DNA from: Bugulina stolonifera
Lineage: Eukaryota > Bryozoa > Gymnolaemata > Cheilostomatida > Bugulidae
Length of the DNA stretch: 64,000 nucleotides
Direction of reading: 5' to 3'
Assembly (NCBI GenBank): GCA_935421135.1
Contig: OW285187.1
Span: 12,549,929-12,613,928 of the forward strand
Part shown: positions 12,791 to 25,900 of the stretch, in pieces
How positions within the stretch are numbered: position 1 is the first letter of the stretch
Layout: each line of letters starts with the position of its first letter
Notes under the pieces: model-generated
Databases searched by the model: none
What the model was told of the DNA's origin: nothing
Seen by the model: the letters and a program-made list of their open reading frames with translations, nothing else
Program-made: the position numbers and the translations under genes

Positions 12791-13490
12791 TGCTGATCTC
12801 GTCAGATCTTCACCACTGGAAATTAAAAATTGATGAGTTTTCATAGTTATTTGTATCTATGGTTATACATGTACAAGTATTTCCAGTCTATAAGTGTAAC
12901 CTAAAAATCTGTCTGGGAGTTAGGTACACAAATCTAAACCTAATAGATGCCAAATGTCAGACCATTATATATATTATCATGTAGCCTGTTACAAGAAAAT
13001 ATCAATTCATATAGAAAGTGTTTATCAGCTCCAGGCTAGATTCAGCGAGAAAGTAAGAAACCTAATGCTACTCTAAAAGCGAATAAGGTTAGCGTATTCC
13101 ATATTGAGGTGCGCAGCTACAGAGAAGACGTTTACTCCATTTTGGCCAACAGTACCTCATCCTAGGGCAAAACCAGTACTGAATGTCTGCTTAGGCAAAG
13201 ACCAACATGTTGGTCCGTTCAGCCTCCCAGTGTAGTTATTGGTTGGATATTAATCAAGACCACTGATGGGCTGGCACCAAGTCTCGCCCATTAAGTCTGG
13301 CCATTTAACAACACAGCTGGCCTGGAAAAGCTTGCAGCCTTTCTTGTAACCAGCCTTCAGGAGTAGGCTTACACTCTTAGGGCAATGTACTTCAATTACA
13401 ACTGGAATAAACTCAGTAGTTAGCATAATGTAGTAGTAGCATACACCATAGCAAATAGGTGAAAGCCAATTACATTTGGTCAGTGTGTTT
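12791..13490. other. Intergenic stretch, no gene seen
   Basis: No convincing coding frame, splice-linked exon or recognised repeat. The part from about 13030 to 13330 is less AT-rich than its surroundings and may be old transposon sequence, but I cannot assign it. Confidence 0.4.
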
Positions 13491-13491
13491 G

Positions 13492-13930
13492 CTATAACTA
13501 AAATTGGTGGTTTTGGTATTGTCAGTTATAACATTTAATTGGAGCCAAAGTACATGTACTTAGGACTCACCAGCTGTACGTAGTATGTAGTCCTTTTGTC
13601 CTTTTGTCAGCACCTTGATCTAAAATGTAGTAAGCTGTGTGGGGTAGATTCGGGCTCTTTGGTCTAGGATGTGACGGTGTCGACTCTATTCTGAGGTCTA
13701 CAACGATGTTATAACTAAAATTTGGGGTTTTGGTATTGTCAGTTATAACATTTAATTGGAGCCAAAGTACTTAGGACTCACCAGCTGTACGTAGTATGTA
13801 GTAGTAGTACGCTGTCTGTAGGCCCTTTTGTCAGCACCTTGATCTCCAATGTAGTAAGCTGCGTGGCGTAGGTTCTGGTTCTGTGGTCTAGGATGTGGCG
13901 GTGTCGACTCTATTCCAATGTCTACAACGA
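13492..13930. repeat. Tandem duplication, period about 217 bp
   Basis: Copy A (13492-13708) and copy B (13709 to about 13930) share TTTTGGTATTGTCAGTTATA, then CTTAGGACTCACCAGCTGTA, CTTTTGTCAGCACCTTGATC and GCGGTGTCGACTCTATTC-like blocks with a few differences. The copies abut and flow directly into the next duplication. Confidence 0.8.
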
Positions 13931-14957
13931 GATAGTTGTTCCGCATATATCCTTACTCCTTAGTACGCATTGATATGAGTTACTGGGTAGCCTACGATCC
14001 ACCTACACTCCACACGCTCCACACTATTGTAGTTTAGTTTAGCTTTTAGTGTTTTTGTTTGGTTTTCTATTTTGTAGTTTTTCTTTCATTTTCGTGTTTT
14101 CCACTAGCTTATACATTTGTATAATATGTATGTGTAACGTCTATGTAGTCGTCCACTCTTGTCACTGTGTGACTTATCTACAGGTATGTCGACAGTTTAT
14201 ACTGCTGTCTCTCCATGCCTCATTTTCACAGTCTACTCTAGGTATCTGTCTATCTATCTCTCTACTGAGACTACTCTACTGTGTAGGTACTCCTCTCCTA
14301 TATATACCTGTCCTATCTACAGTCAGCCAATCAATTTTAGTGAGGAGTTACATTCTCTCAAGTGCGCAAGAGTGGACAACTCTTAAATATACTAATTGTC
14401 ACTATTTATATGCAACAACGAGATAGTTGCTCCGCATATATCCTTGCTCCTTAGTGCGCATTGATATGAGTTACTGGATAGCATACGATCCACCTACACT
14501 CTACGCGCTCCACACTGTTGTAGTTTTAGTTTAGTTTTTAGTGTTTTTGTTTTAGTGTTTTATTGGTTTTTATTTGGTTTTCTATCTTGTAGTTTTTCTT
14601 TCATTTTCGTGTTTTCCACTAGCTTATACATTTGTATAATATGTATTTGTAACATCAAGGAGTAAGGTAACGTCTATGTCGTCGTCCACTCTTGTCACTG
14701 TGTGACTTATCTACATGTATGCCGACAGTCTATACTGCTGTCTCTCCATGCCTCATTTTCACAGTCTATTCTAGGTATCTGTCTATCTATCTCTCTACTG
14801 AGACTACTATATACTTTGTAGTGTATGTACTCCTCTCCTATTATATACCTGTTCTATCTACAGTCAGCCAATCAATTTTAGTGAGGAGTTATATTCTCTC
14901 AAGTGCGCAAAAGTGGACAACTGTTAAATATACTAATTGTCACCATCTATATGCAAC
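13925..14957. repeat. Tandem duplication, period about 491 bp
   Basis: Copy A (13925-14415) and copy B (14416 to about 14957) both begin CAACGAGATAGTTG and end with ATATACTAATTGTCAC...TATATGCAAC. Copy B has an extra piece near 14640-14675. Open frames of about 90-125 codons here are similar between the copies simply because the DNA is duplicated; I see no protein family in them. Confidence 0.85.
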
Positions 14958-15384
14958 ATGTTGACTATCTGCTGTCAAATAGTTGAACTGGTATAAATAT
15001 TAGAAAATGGTAATGCCCATTTGTATCTCTGTATGCTAAAGTAATTTGATAACTGTGTATGGAATCTACATACGCATGTGCCTGCGCATGTAATTAGTAA
15101 ATTACACTTCAGTGTACATTATTTTGAATTATCATAAGTTGGAAAAAGGCAAGGCTATAAATGATCGATACGAAGTTGTTCTCTCTCTTGTGGTTATGAT
15201 GCTGATGAATATTTTGAAGTTGCCTTCTCCTTTGGATTTCACGCAAGAAAGTCCATGGCCCTAGCATTGGTACCATCTTACCAATGATATATATTATCAT
15301 TGATCTTACTATGATTGGTACTACTGGTGAATTGAATCGATGTATTTTGTCGATGTATACTTGTCATCATCAGTGTTGTAATCG

Positions 15385-18300
15385 CGATGGGAAAACCATA
15401 GAGTTATCTCCCCTAGAGCAGGAACTTCCGTAAATTTTGCGATGCCACTTTTCATTCCTGGCGGCCATGATGTGTTGGGGTAGTTACCGTTTGTTTACAT
15501 TAGTTACCTACGCGCTGCTATGATTAGTTAGTCATTTAGTTAGTAGTCCAAATTTGTTTTTGCTACCAATTGTCTAAAATTTTTTGTTGCACACATATTT
15601 TCCAATTATTTCAGACCAAAATAATTATTATATTTATCATATTTTGTAACTTTGATAGTAACTGCATGGTAATTGCAAATATTGTACATTAGTATATTAG
15701 TACGTCACAAAATTATTATTACACAGCTCCTAGTTCTAGTTATTTTGGCTTTCAGTAGGCAAGTTTACTTTACTTAACAGCTGTAACATTAAGTAACACT
15801 TTTACCTCAAATCAGAATACAGCCAAAGCTACTGTAGTTGTTAATTGTCCTACGTCCTATGGATTATCCTGGTATCACATGATTGATAGAGTATAAATAC
15901 TAATAGGTGTATTTCTATATGTAGAACAGATTTGCAGAAGTTGCATATTACAAATAAAAACATTTATGTAGACAGACAAAACCAATTCATAACATGGAGT
16001 ATAAATGCCAATATTTTGACCAAATCTATTTTAAATATTTACTGAATAAAAATAGCATAAGAACTCTTATTCAATATTTAGAAGTCACTCCTTGCCATTC
16101 TTAGGAATAAGATCAGCCAGCTCTTCAAAATTCACAGCATCAGCACAGATCAATATTCTGTCTAGTAGACCTATATTAGGAAATTGATACCAGATAAATA
16201 AATGCTTCACGCTTACCACACATGAAACATGTTCAATGCCTACTGTCCTACCATAACAGAACAGCTATTAGTAGTTACATGATTCTTGCCAAATTGGCAT
16301 CACATTATATCAGAGTAAAATAAAGTACGATTTCGATAAGACATATATGTTGATATAGTTGATCACTCTGGATGTTACCTATGAATTAAATCCATAACAG
16401 CTCTATAATAGACAACAGAAATCTACCAAGTAGCCTACATTCTCACACATATATACAAAACAACAAGCCTTAATTAAATCAAGCATCTCATTTTAACCGT
16501 GAAACCCATTTCTAATTGGAAAGCAGTTGTTACAGTTTGTGTGCACGAGTCCCATGAAAAGAGTTCATAATCATAACCTACTTGATGGGTATGATGGATG
16601 AGCACCACACATAGAGTTGTGGCAATGTGCATCGTGGTATCCAGATTTCACTTTAATCTCCAACCTATAGATAAAAAAATCAATGCTACAACTCAACCTG
16701 CACCTATTCTATTGCAGGTAGAAAGGCTAAGAAAGTTGTGGTTAAACAAACTGTTACTAAGAAATTAAATAAATGACGTAGGCCTATAAACTTGCATAAG
16801 ACTATTCAATGTTCTACATTATAATGTTTAATGACTAATTAACAGCCCTAATAAATTTAGATTTTTCCTTCCATATCATCTTTCCTTTCAGTTATAGTTT
16901 AGCTTGAAACCATTCTAAGATTATGCTAAGCTGGTGTAGATCTTTGATTATAATGTATTTAGGCTATTAACTGCGCTATGCAATTAGATACTACAAAGCG
17001 TCGGAATCAAACTATAGACAGGAATGGACAAAGGAAAGTTCACATTGACATCTGCGAAACAAAGTCATAGTTTATAGATTTCTTAAATAAATTTCCTAGC
17101 AATATAAAGTTAGCCTATACTAACATTCAAAGTAATGCTGGTAGGCCTATAGCACAATTACAACAATTATAATCATAATAGGCCTATTACACTTATTATG
17201 TTATCACAAAAAAATTAATTTACAATCACAAATATCAATATTATAAAATAATTATATAAATATAATCAATCCAATGATAAACATGTTCATGTTGATTAAT
17301 AGTCTATGGAAATCACCTGAATTAATAAAATAATAGTTAGTAGGTATAGTCACTGATCTGATGAGTGAGTGTTTTTGATCTGTGACTATACTATTGTAAT
17401 AAACTGCTAGTGAGTCGCGATCACAACTTCACCTGATAGTATTACTATATTTACTACGTAGTAGTAGCCTATTACCATTACTATAGGTAGGTACAGCAGT
17501 GACAGTGGAGTGAGCAAAGTTAATTTAACTCAGCCTCAATCAATCAATCAATAACAGTACCGAGAGATTCCACTATAACTAGATAAATGAATGTGCTTAT
17601 TAATTTTAAACAATGATACTTGCTATAACTTCTGGGCTAATTAAAATTATTATACTATTTATTATGGAGTAAATTTTTAATTTTACAACAACAATATTTC
17701 TACAATAATAATAGAATAAATAACTACTAATAAATAAGAATTGAATTTATTTCATTGTCTTTCCAGTTCCAACTCACAGCAACCGTACTGTATTCCTACT
17801 AACCACACTGTTAGTCCAGAGAAACCCAAAGTATACTCTTGCAATTACATCAATGTTAACTATATGAGATTGTATAACTATTGTTCCAGGAATGCCATTA
17901 GTACAACTAGCTCCATGCTCATTTCTTGAAATAGACAGAATTGTCCGCGTGCTATTGAAAGTCCTTTATGGGTAGATAATTCTGTACAATAAGCCTATCA
18001 TGTTAGCGATTAGAGATTTCAATACCCAATAACATGCGGCTTTATTTTGGTTAACCAATCAACGCATTCACAGATTTTCTACTGATATACGCTGCCGCGC
18101 TAGTCGGTTACTAGTATTATTTGGTCGAGTAAACATTCATTCTTATTTCTCTGTAAAGTCCTATTTTACAAAGAGATTTTTAAAATCACTATTATTGTGA
18201 AAAAGCAGAGATGTTACTAAACAGTTTAGATATAAATTCAAAACATTTTACACGAATAGTATCTGTAAATAACAGCGTTGAAAAGTTTTATGTTTTATAT

Positions 18301-18462
18301 ATAATTGTAATGGTAACTAGTGTAAACAAACGGACGAAATCCCCATCGCATCATGGCCGCCCGTGGGGAAAACTGGCATCAAGTGACCAATCGGCGTTTA
18401 ATAGCGGAAAATTTTTGAGTTCCTGCTCTATGGGGTGTTACCTCTATGGGGAAAACCACAGG
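15385..18462. mobile_element. 3.1-kb segment bounded by long imperfect inverted repeats
   Basis: The left arm (15385 to about 15510) carries CCTAGAGCAGGAACTTCC, GATGCCACTTTTC, GGCGGCCATGATG and CCGTTTGTTTACATTAGTTA. The right arm (about 18311-18462) carries the reverse complements in mirrored order: AACTAGTGTAAACAAACGG, CATCATGGCCGCC, GAAAACTGGCATC and GAGTTCCTGCTCTA. The arms are about 125-150 bp and diverged. Between them lie 2.8 kb of AT-rich DNA with two possible minus-strand exons. It could be an old DNA transposon, or two inverted copies of a smaller repeat. I found no transposase motif or target-site duplication. Confidence 0.5.
16085..16664 (-). CDS. Possible 3' end of an unrecognised minus-strand gene (two exons)
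   Basis: Exon 16582-16664 (after acceptor CTATAG, donor GTAGGT) and exon 16085-16161 (after acceptor TACTAG, stop TGA) join in frame, phase 1. They read LEIKVKSGYHDAHCHNSMCG, then AHPSYPS, then NRILICADAVNFEELADLIP, then KNGKE. The Cys/His-rich first part could bind metal. I do not recognise the family and could not find convincing upstream exons. Because it lies inside the 15385-18462 inverted repeats it may be transposon-derived. Short length and lack of homology keep confidence low. Confidence 0.3.
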
Positions 18463-18859
18463 CTATAGTGCGGTGAGAGCATGGATAAAACTGGAACCAC
18501 TGGCTAGATAAAACCCAAGGCAAATATAATAATATAAATATACATTCACATTGTAAATAATAATGTAAATGTCATAGCTTTTTCATTTTTATTTTGTACA
18601 ACTTCCATTTGTCCTCATCAAAAACCAAAAGAATACAAGGCGTTTTATATCAAATAGCTTCATTTGATTGTCATATTCGTTTACGACCACTGAAGTGAGT
18701 TTTAACTTTTTGAGGAAATAAAAAAATTTAAAAAGCAAAAGATGCAAAGAAAGAAATAGAAAATAAATCTAAATGCAAGAAAAGTCATTCAAGAAAATTA
18801 CAAATCATAGAATCAGAAATGTTACAGTTGCAAACCAATCATTAAACCCTATATAGGAG

Positions 18860-19725
18860 CAAGGAGTAAGAGAGAGAAGGAGGCTCGTCCATGAAAACCT
18901 GCGTATATGTTACAATGGGCTTCCGGTGTTCGATGTGCGCCTCGGGTACTTGGTAAAGTAAGAAGAAAAGATGATGAATATTTTTAAAAAAGTAAAATTC
19001 ACACATCAGCTAACATTGAAATATAATCGATGTCAATAATTGGTAACACTCTAATGAACAGGCTGACTATAAACAAACTACATATTTCAATGAGATACGA
19101 TGGATATAGGCAAGTAAGTTCGCCAGATTTGAAGAAAATTGCGTATCTCAAAATAAAATGACACTTTTTGCAAATACCAACATGCTCAACAAATTAAGCA
19201 AAAATAATCCTGATAGATTCAAACTTGCTGCAATTGGTTAAGTTAAAATACAAATTTAAACTTTGCTCTTTCATAATCAAAAAAATGTACAAACGTAGAA
19301 ATCGCGGTTAAAACGAGCAAATTTGTGGAACACGTTTCTCCAACATCAGGACTCCATATACTTCATTTGATTTATGGTGTATAGTTCAGACACCATTTTA
19401 GTTGGTAGGCTAGTTTGTGGGCCCTACAACATGCCCACACTAAATGAAAATAGTGCTCAAACTATAGGCTATGTCAATAAACAATAATGTTTATCTCTCC
19501 ATAGAAATGATTTTGATTGGATGTTATAGCTGTGACGTATTAAGCACCAGAGCCGTGCACATGTGCATTGCTCTTATACCTGTTTAGCAATGAAGAAGCG
19601 CATCACGATTCAACGGAGTTGTCTACTCGCTTAATGCCAGCGACTCATGTGCTCATATTTTTAAACCGAGGAGCGCATCGAACACAAAATTCTCATGGAC
19701 GAGCCTCCTTCTCTCTTACTCCTTG
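18860..19725. mobile_element. Non-autonomous DNA transposon, 866 bp
   Basis: The ends are near-perfect inverted repeats: CAAGGAGTAAGAGAGAGAAG continuing through GAGGCTCGTCCATGA on the left, and its complement ending CTTACTCCTTG on the right. Similarity resumes further in at GTGTTCGATGTGCGCCTCGG on the left against its mirrored form near 19660-19690. The heptamer ATAGGAG flanks both sides (18853-18859, 19726-19732), a probable target-site duplication. No transposase frame is present. The element ends 194 bp upstream of the PGC-1-like start codon. Confidence 0.65.
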
Positions 19726-19918
19726 ATAGGAGTAATAGCCAGGACCCCGTAATAATATCGGCCTATTAGCCTCAAAAGAACTTTTTACTTTTCTTTAGGT
19801 CTTCTGGTGTTTGCTGATTACCATTTATGTTATCATTATACACGGTTACATCAGTGTCTAATCGTGGTGAATTATGTATGTCGATAATTGTTTTTTGTAG
19901 ATTAGATTCATAATCAAT

Positions 19919-22900
19919 ATGGAGGAGTTTGATCTCATGGACGGTGCTTTAACTTTCTCAGCTGAACTTTCATACCCTAGTATAGTTGTAGAATCGGTCG
20001 ATAGTATGAACTTATTTCCGGATGATGAATACAGTAGCGGATTTGGTAGTCAAGAAATTGCGCAATTAGACAATGAACCAAAAGCCCTAGAACCAAATAT
20101 CTCTGAGTTTGTGGATGTAGAAACAGTAGATGATAATGTAGATTTATACAAGGACTTGGGGTGCGAATATGTAAGAGAGGAACTTATTGAAACAGAAGTA
20201 GTCGACCTGCCTTTACCAGAGACTGTAAACGTAGAGCAATTATCTGCCACAGGGCAGGAACAGTCACTGGTGCATATTGAAGATGATGTCACTGAAGCTA
20301 ATACACTGCAGGATCAGGTTACGCAAATGCTTCTAGGTAGGTGGGCCGTTGGTTGACAGATTGGCATCCCATTGTCTATAACTGCATAGCTTACCCAGCT
20401 AATATGCTACGGAGCGTTTTCTTGACTGGTATGCTTATGTGGATTAGATGGAAAAATTAGCATACACTTTACTTTGTAGGGTTGAACGGTATTGAGGCTG
20501 AAGATATGAACAGTTTGATGGAACAGTTTGAGAATCAGAGTGGTAGGTATATCGTGTAACAGTCGGAAAATAAACAGGATTTAAAAGACTGAGTCTGTCA
20601 TGGTTGAATAACGATGAATAATTGTATAACGTGGCATGTTACCAAGGAAAGTGCTGCAGTCATCTTTAGTGGAAGGATTTTTGCCAAATCCCTAGTTCAA
20701 CCCAACTACACAATCTTATTATGTTTTCTTTTTGCTTCCTGTTAATATCAAGTCATCTCAGCGCTGCACTTATGTAATCTCTCGTCCCCATCTTAATTTT
20801 ATGCCCTTTTATTCATTTTCTATCCACTCCCACCTTATGAAAATAGCGATCAGAGTGCTGATCTATATCTGACAAACTGTGGATCACTTTCTTTTTCAGC
20901 TGATGGGACTAGCTGTATTGAAGAAGTTGTCCCTCCTACATTTACTACTGTTGAAGCAGCTAAGCCTACATGTACCACTTTAGTACCTCCAGCAACATCT
21001 GTTACTGTGACTGCACCACCAACCATCGCATTGTCAACCACTACAACCGCATCTACTAAATTAAGGAAACCGGATAGTTCAAACTCTGTTCTATTAAAAA
21101 GCCAACCTGCCTTATCTACTGTTATGCAGCAGCAACAAGGAACAACATCAGTCAACCAAACCATCCCTCCAAAGCAAGTCATACACATTTCACTTCCGTA
21201 TAACAACGTATCGAAACCGAGCAACTTAACGGTATTGAAGGATAATTCGCAGAATGTAGGAGTTACACCTTCTACAGCGTCTACACGCCAAAAGCCGGCA
21301 CCTGTTTCTCTATTGAAGAGAAACCACAGGGTCATACAAATAGGAACTCTAAATATTAACAAAACAGTCTGTGGATCTACCACTAAGTCGGCAGTAACAG
21401 TCCCAGTATCTAAATCTAGTTCACAAAGTAATACACAGCCTCCCAAATGGAAGCCTACTACAGTAGTAGTCAAAAAAGTTGATGAATCACAAGAACAGTT
21501 GAAAAAGTCTTTCATTATTAATAGTTCATCTTTGTCAACGACACATATTAAGGTTGAGCCAAGCGCATGTATTGCGGAGAATCAGCCTACCTCAAACAAT
21601 ACTCTCTCTAATAGTGCTAGTTGTAATAACTTGGGGATTCAGACAGAGTCAGAACTCATATCAAGTTCAGAGTCTGGACAAATTTCGCTGCTGCAGCCGT
21701 CCATTGATGTTCCTGAAGTAAAAATTGAAGTAGAAGTGGAAATGTCAGAACAAACGGTAGAAATAGCGACGACAGAGCAAAAGGCAGAGATACAGGTGGA
21801 CAACCTGTCTATTGGTTTGCAGACAGAGTCAATTGAGGCTACAGGTTAGTTCTTTATTCTCAGATGTTTTGTGATTGAAATAGACTACTATTATATCATA
21901 TGTATTTGGTAATTTGTTTGAAATGCACTTTATGTTTATTTTATCTACATGTTATAATATGCAGATGAAAGTAGCATTGGCCTATGTAATGATGTTAACA
22001 TAAGGAAACCTCCTTGGAAGTTAGAATCTGCACAGCAGACACCCACTCAGCGTTCTTCTCGTTCTTCATCAAAGCAGTCTTCTAGAAGGTCTTCTCCCAA
22101 ACCATGGCGTAGACAAAGTTCATCACCGGAAGTTATCCTGAACAAAATACCAGGTAAAAATTTAGTGAAGCTTACGCTCAGAGTGCTAACTTGAATAGAC
22201 TGTGGAGTTGTCCTCTATTCTTGCCATCTCCATATTTTTCACAGATTTCTCAACCTAGCCACATATTTTCCCATCACAATGCTTATCTTCACATGTTGTC
22301 AAAAATATGTTTTATGCTCCCATATAAATGCTCTGATTTTTTCTTCATGTACATGTATGATAGATTACAGGTACGTAAATATGGTCAATCTCTATTCAAT
22401 AGATTACATGTCTGTTCCTTTGGGTGACTACTCAGTACCTTCAGCAGAAGAAGCTAGTTCTGCTACTGCATGGTCACTTCTAACCGGTACGGCCAGGCAT
22501 GTCACCGCTGTGAGTAGGGACCCAACCCATGACAGGGACACACAATCGGACGCTGTTGAACACAGTGGTTTACCTGCCTACTGCAGGTATGCAGATCTAC
22601 TACTGTACGATTTATTGTCCACACACCCCAAACTGTTTATAACATTTTGATAAGCACATTTTGATAATTTGTTGATTAAAAAGTGACAATAACATATTTG
22701 TGGATATTAAGAGATGCATCCATTACACATTTTAGTTGAGTTTTGAATGCTTACAATTAAAGAAATCTGATCTACTTATATGTGCAGGTTGGAAGCATTC
22801 ATAAGCTATTGGTTATATTGCAAAGTTGTCCCCTCTCTCTGGAATATATCGCCTTCATCCATTTTTTGCCCACATAGCTGGCCAGATAAAGTCTTTTACT

Positions 22901-25900
22901 AAACTGTTGTCATGACCAGACTACCTTCTTGTTTTGCTCAGACTGGTTTGTTATGGTTGTAGTAACAGTGTTAATACATCTGGTCAACAGCACATAGATG
23001 GGGAGAGTCACTCCCCAAACTCCACTAGAAATAAAAAACCGTCCGTCAAACATAAAAAGAGGAGTTATCGGTCCCACAGGCACCATAAGCGTTCAAAGCG
23101 GAAAAGGTAAAATCTTCAGCTAATTAAACCACTGCTGTCTCACCATTCAATATTTGCAAAGAATACTGTTCATCTTATTTCATGAAGATTGATGTGTTGT
23201 TTGTCTTTGTAAACCGAGTGGCAGCCAAGATAAACTCAGTTGAATATTGGCTATTATGACCTCCAGTCAGCATTGAGACCTGTTAAGTTCCTATGACTAT
23301 GCCTGTCCTAAGTCTATACTTGTAAATTTTATACATCAAATAGCCAAGTAATCTTATTGAGCCAACACTAACTGTCATTATATAAATAACTCTTGTGTAC
23401 AGCAATAACCAAGTAAGTTAAAGTCATGCCCCCAATAACAATCCAATGACTTGCAGGCCCTATGGCTATCTCTGTAGCTTGAGTGCTTCCAAAATTCCCA
23501 ACATAGGCTGATTGAAGGTGAAAACAGCCAATATTAAAATAAGGTTTTCTTGGCAGCAGCTAGGTTACCAAACACAAACAACACATCAATCTTACTGAAA
23601 AAGGATGAACAAGATTATTTGCAAGTAGTGAATGGTGTGACAGTAGTGGTTTAAGTGATGTTAACAATGTTTTGGTTTTTAAATTGAAAACCATGCATAG
23701 CCACATATCTCAATGTGTTACATATTCCCTTGTGTAGATCCAAGAGTTCAGAGTCCAGTTCGTCCAGTTCGACTAGTGATTCAGAGGACAACTCTCCACC
23801 TCCAAAACCAAAGAGTTACAGTAATAGAAAGTCTACTTCTTGCAGTAAACATCGCCGTCACAAAAAAAGGTACGACAACCTCCTAAATAGCATTAGCTGC
23901 AGGACTAATATTAATTTGTCGCCCGCAATCTCTATTATGTGCAAGGGGTATAATCATAAGCTGTGCTGCAATACTCAGTGTTACTTTGTAGGTCAAGAAG
24001 ATCCCGAAGCAAGACTAGCCCTTATTCTAGTTCTACATCTAGTAGTAGCAGCAGCTCATGCTCGCGTAGCCGATCAAGGTCACACCATCGATCCAGGTCA
24101 TATAGTAGGTCAAGGTCACGCAGTCAATCTAGAACTTACAAAACATCCCGTCGTCATGTCTCCCGTTCAAGTTCATACAGTCTATCTAATAGAAGCAGAT
24201 CTGGTAGCGGAACGTCTAGACATGGGGAGAAACGAAGGCGTCGCTCTAGGTAAGACAGCCAGCAGGTTACAATTCAAGTTACCAACCCCAGTCAATGGTA
24301 CATATTCAGAGAGTTAATATAAAACTGCCCCATTATGTTACCCCATCATGAATTCTTCGGCAAACCAAAATGTTTCAAGCTTCACAAATTTAAAGTTTGC
24401 TTGATTAGCTTCCACCTCCACTTGGTATCCCGTCTGTTTGCCGAAATATTTCATTTTCATATCGTGTATGATTTATGTATTGCATCTTCCAAAGGCACTT
24501 GTAGCTATTGGTTATAATGTGAAGTTGTCCTCTCTCATTGCATTAGATCTTCTTCCGGTTGCGTGTGACAACCATGCTCTACTTTTTCAGCCAAATATCT
24601 TTTTTTGAAAACTAATTGAGCACTCTAAAATTATTCATTCATGAGTGTTTAATTAGTATTTTGACCAGCTACAGTTGGTGAAGTGAGTTGTACAGTGGAA
24701 GAAAGGAGATGAAATGAAGTAGGTGTCAGGGTGGCACAGTTGGTGGCATACATGCACACAAACCGTGAGGTTGTGAGTTCAAGCCCCCAGCTGTGTCATT
24801 TCTGGCAAAGGCCTTCAGCAAGTCTTTCACCCTAGCTGCGCATGTTCGGATCAGGGCGTATAAATAATACAGGAGGTCCCATGTAGTGTTTACATCAAAA
24901 ACACGCAACGTTAAAGATCCACCTCTGCCCTGATTCGCAAAGAGAAGCCAGATTCTGGCGGGGTATGTGACCACATGGGGGTGGCAGGTTGATGTAGTGG
25001 TCACTGACCATGCACTCCTGTTGTGGAAGGTGAGCTCTTCCACTTAGAGCCCAGCTCCTGTCGCTCATACAAGTTTCGAACTTCTGAGGTCCGTTAAATA
25101 GGATGGCCAAGTGGCTCGACAGAAACAAAAACAAAAAACATTATTTTACAACCAACAGCTTATGGGCATCCCAGGTATCAACTAACTAATACCTCGTATA
25201 GGACTTAGAGAACTTATCACTCTTGTTTCAGTTCATCTGAGCGATCCGAATCTAGTAGATCTCGGTCAAGGTCACATGACAGGAAGTGGAGGAGAAAGCG
25301 AGTTAAATCACATAGAAACAGATCTGGGTCAGACAGGTATGGCTATGTCACTTTAACTACTGTAGGAGCTGTTAGGATATTGTGTTGTGTGATGTTCAGT
25401 CTAGCTTCCACCTGGAATCTCAGTGGTCCATAATATACCATATTATATACATTACGAATTTGAGGTGTCGACATTTGAGCTCAAAGAAGTTTTGTCCTCT
25501 GTAGTACTTTCCTATATTATTTAAATATAATAATATGTACATTGTATTTTAGTTGTAATAGCATACATGTACATTATAATTATAGTACATGTATATGCAT
25601 GTAGATTATAGCACCATATATGGGCATTACAATAGCATAAAGGTACATGTATATTATAATCGCATATGTATATACATGTCTATAGATTGTAATAGCATAC
25701 ATGTACAGGATAATTGTCGATGTGTATTTATTGATGATAATATGGTATCACTCTGGCCAATGTTTGACCTATTTAGTGTATTCATAACGCAGATCTGCTA
25801 GTCCAATGAGCCGAGCCCGTCAGGCCAAGAACGAAGCACATGACAAAGCAATGGCCGAGAGGCGTGTTGTATATGTCGGTGGAATACCGAGGAACTACTC

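Noticed and set aside
14049..14964. Open frames of 75-125 codons on the plus strand, similar to each other
   Set aside because: They repeat because the DNA is tandemly duplicated. Composition is low-complexity and no domain is visible.
16200..16240. Possible extra minus-strand exon between the two unrecognised exons
   Set aside because: None of its frames joins both neighbours without a stop, whereas the two outer exons join directly.
20850..21515. 221-codon minus-strand open frame
   Set aside because: It lies antisense to the third PGC-1-like exon, which has correct splice borders and a closed frame; this is a shadow.
24726..25134. Minus-strand open frames of 79-105 codons
   Set aside because: They fall entirely inside a tRNA-derived SINE.
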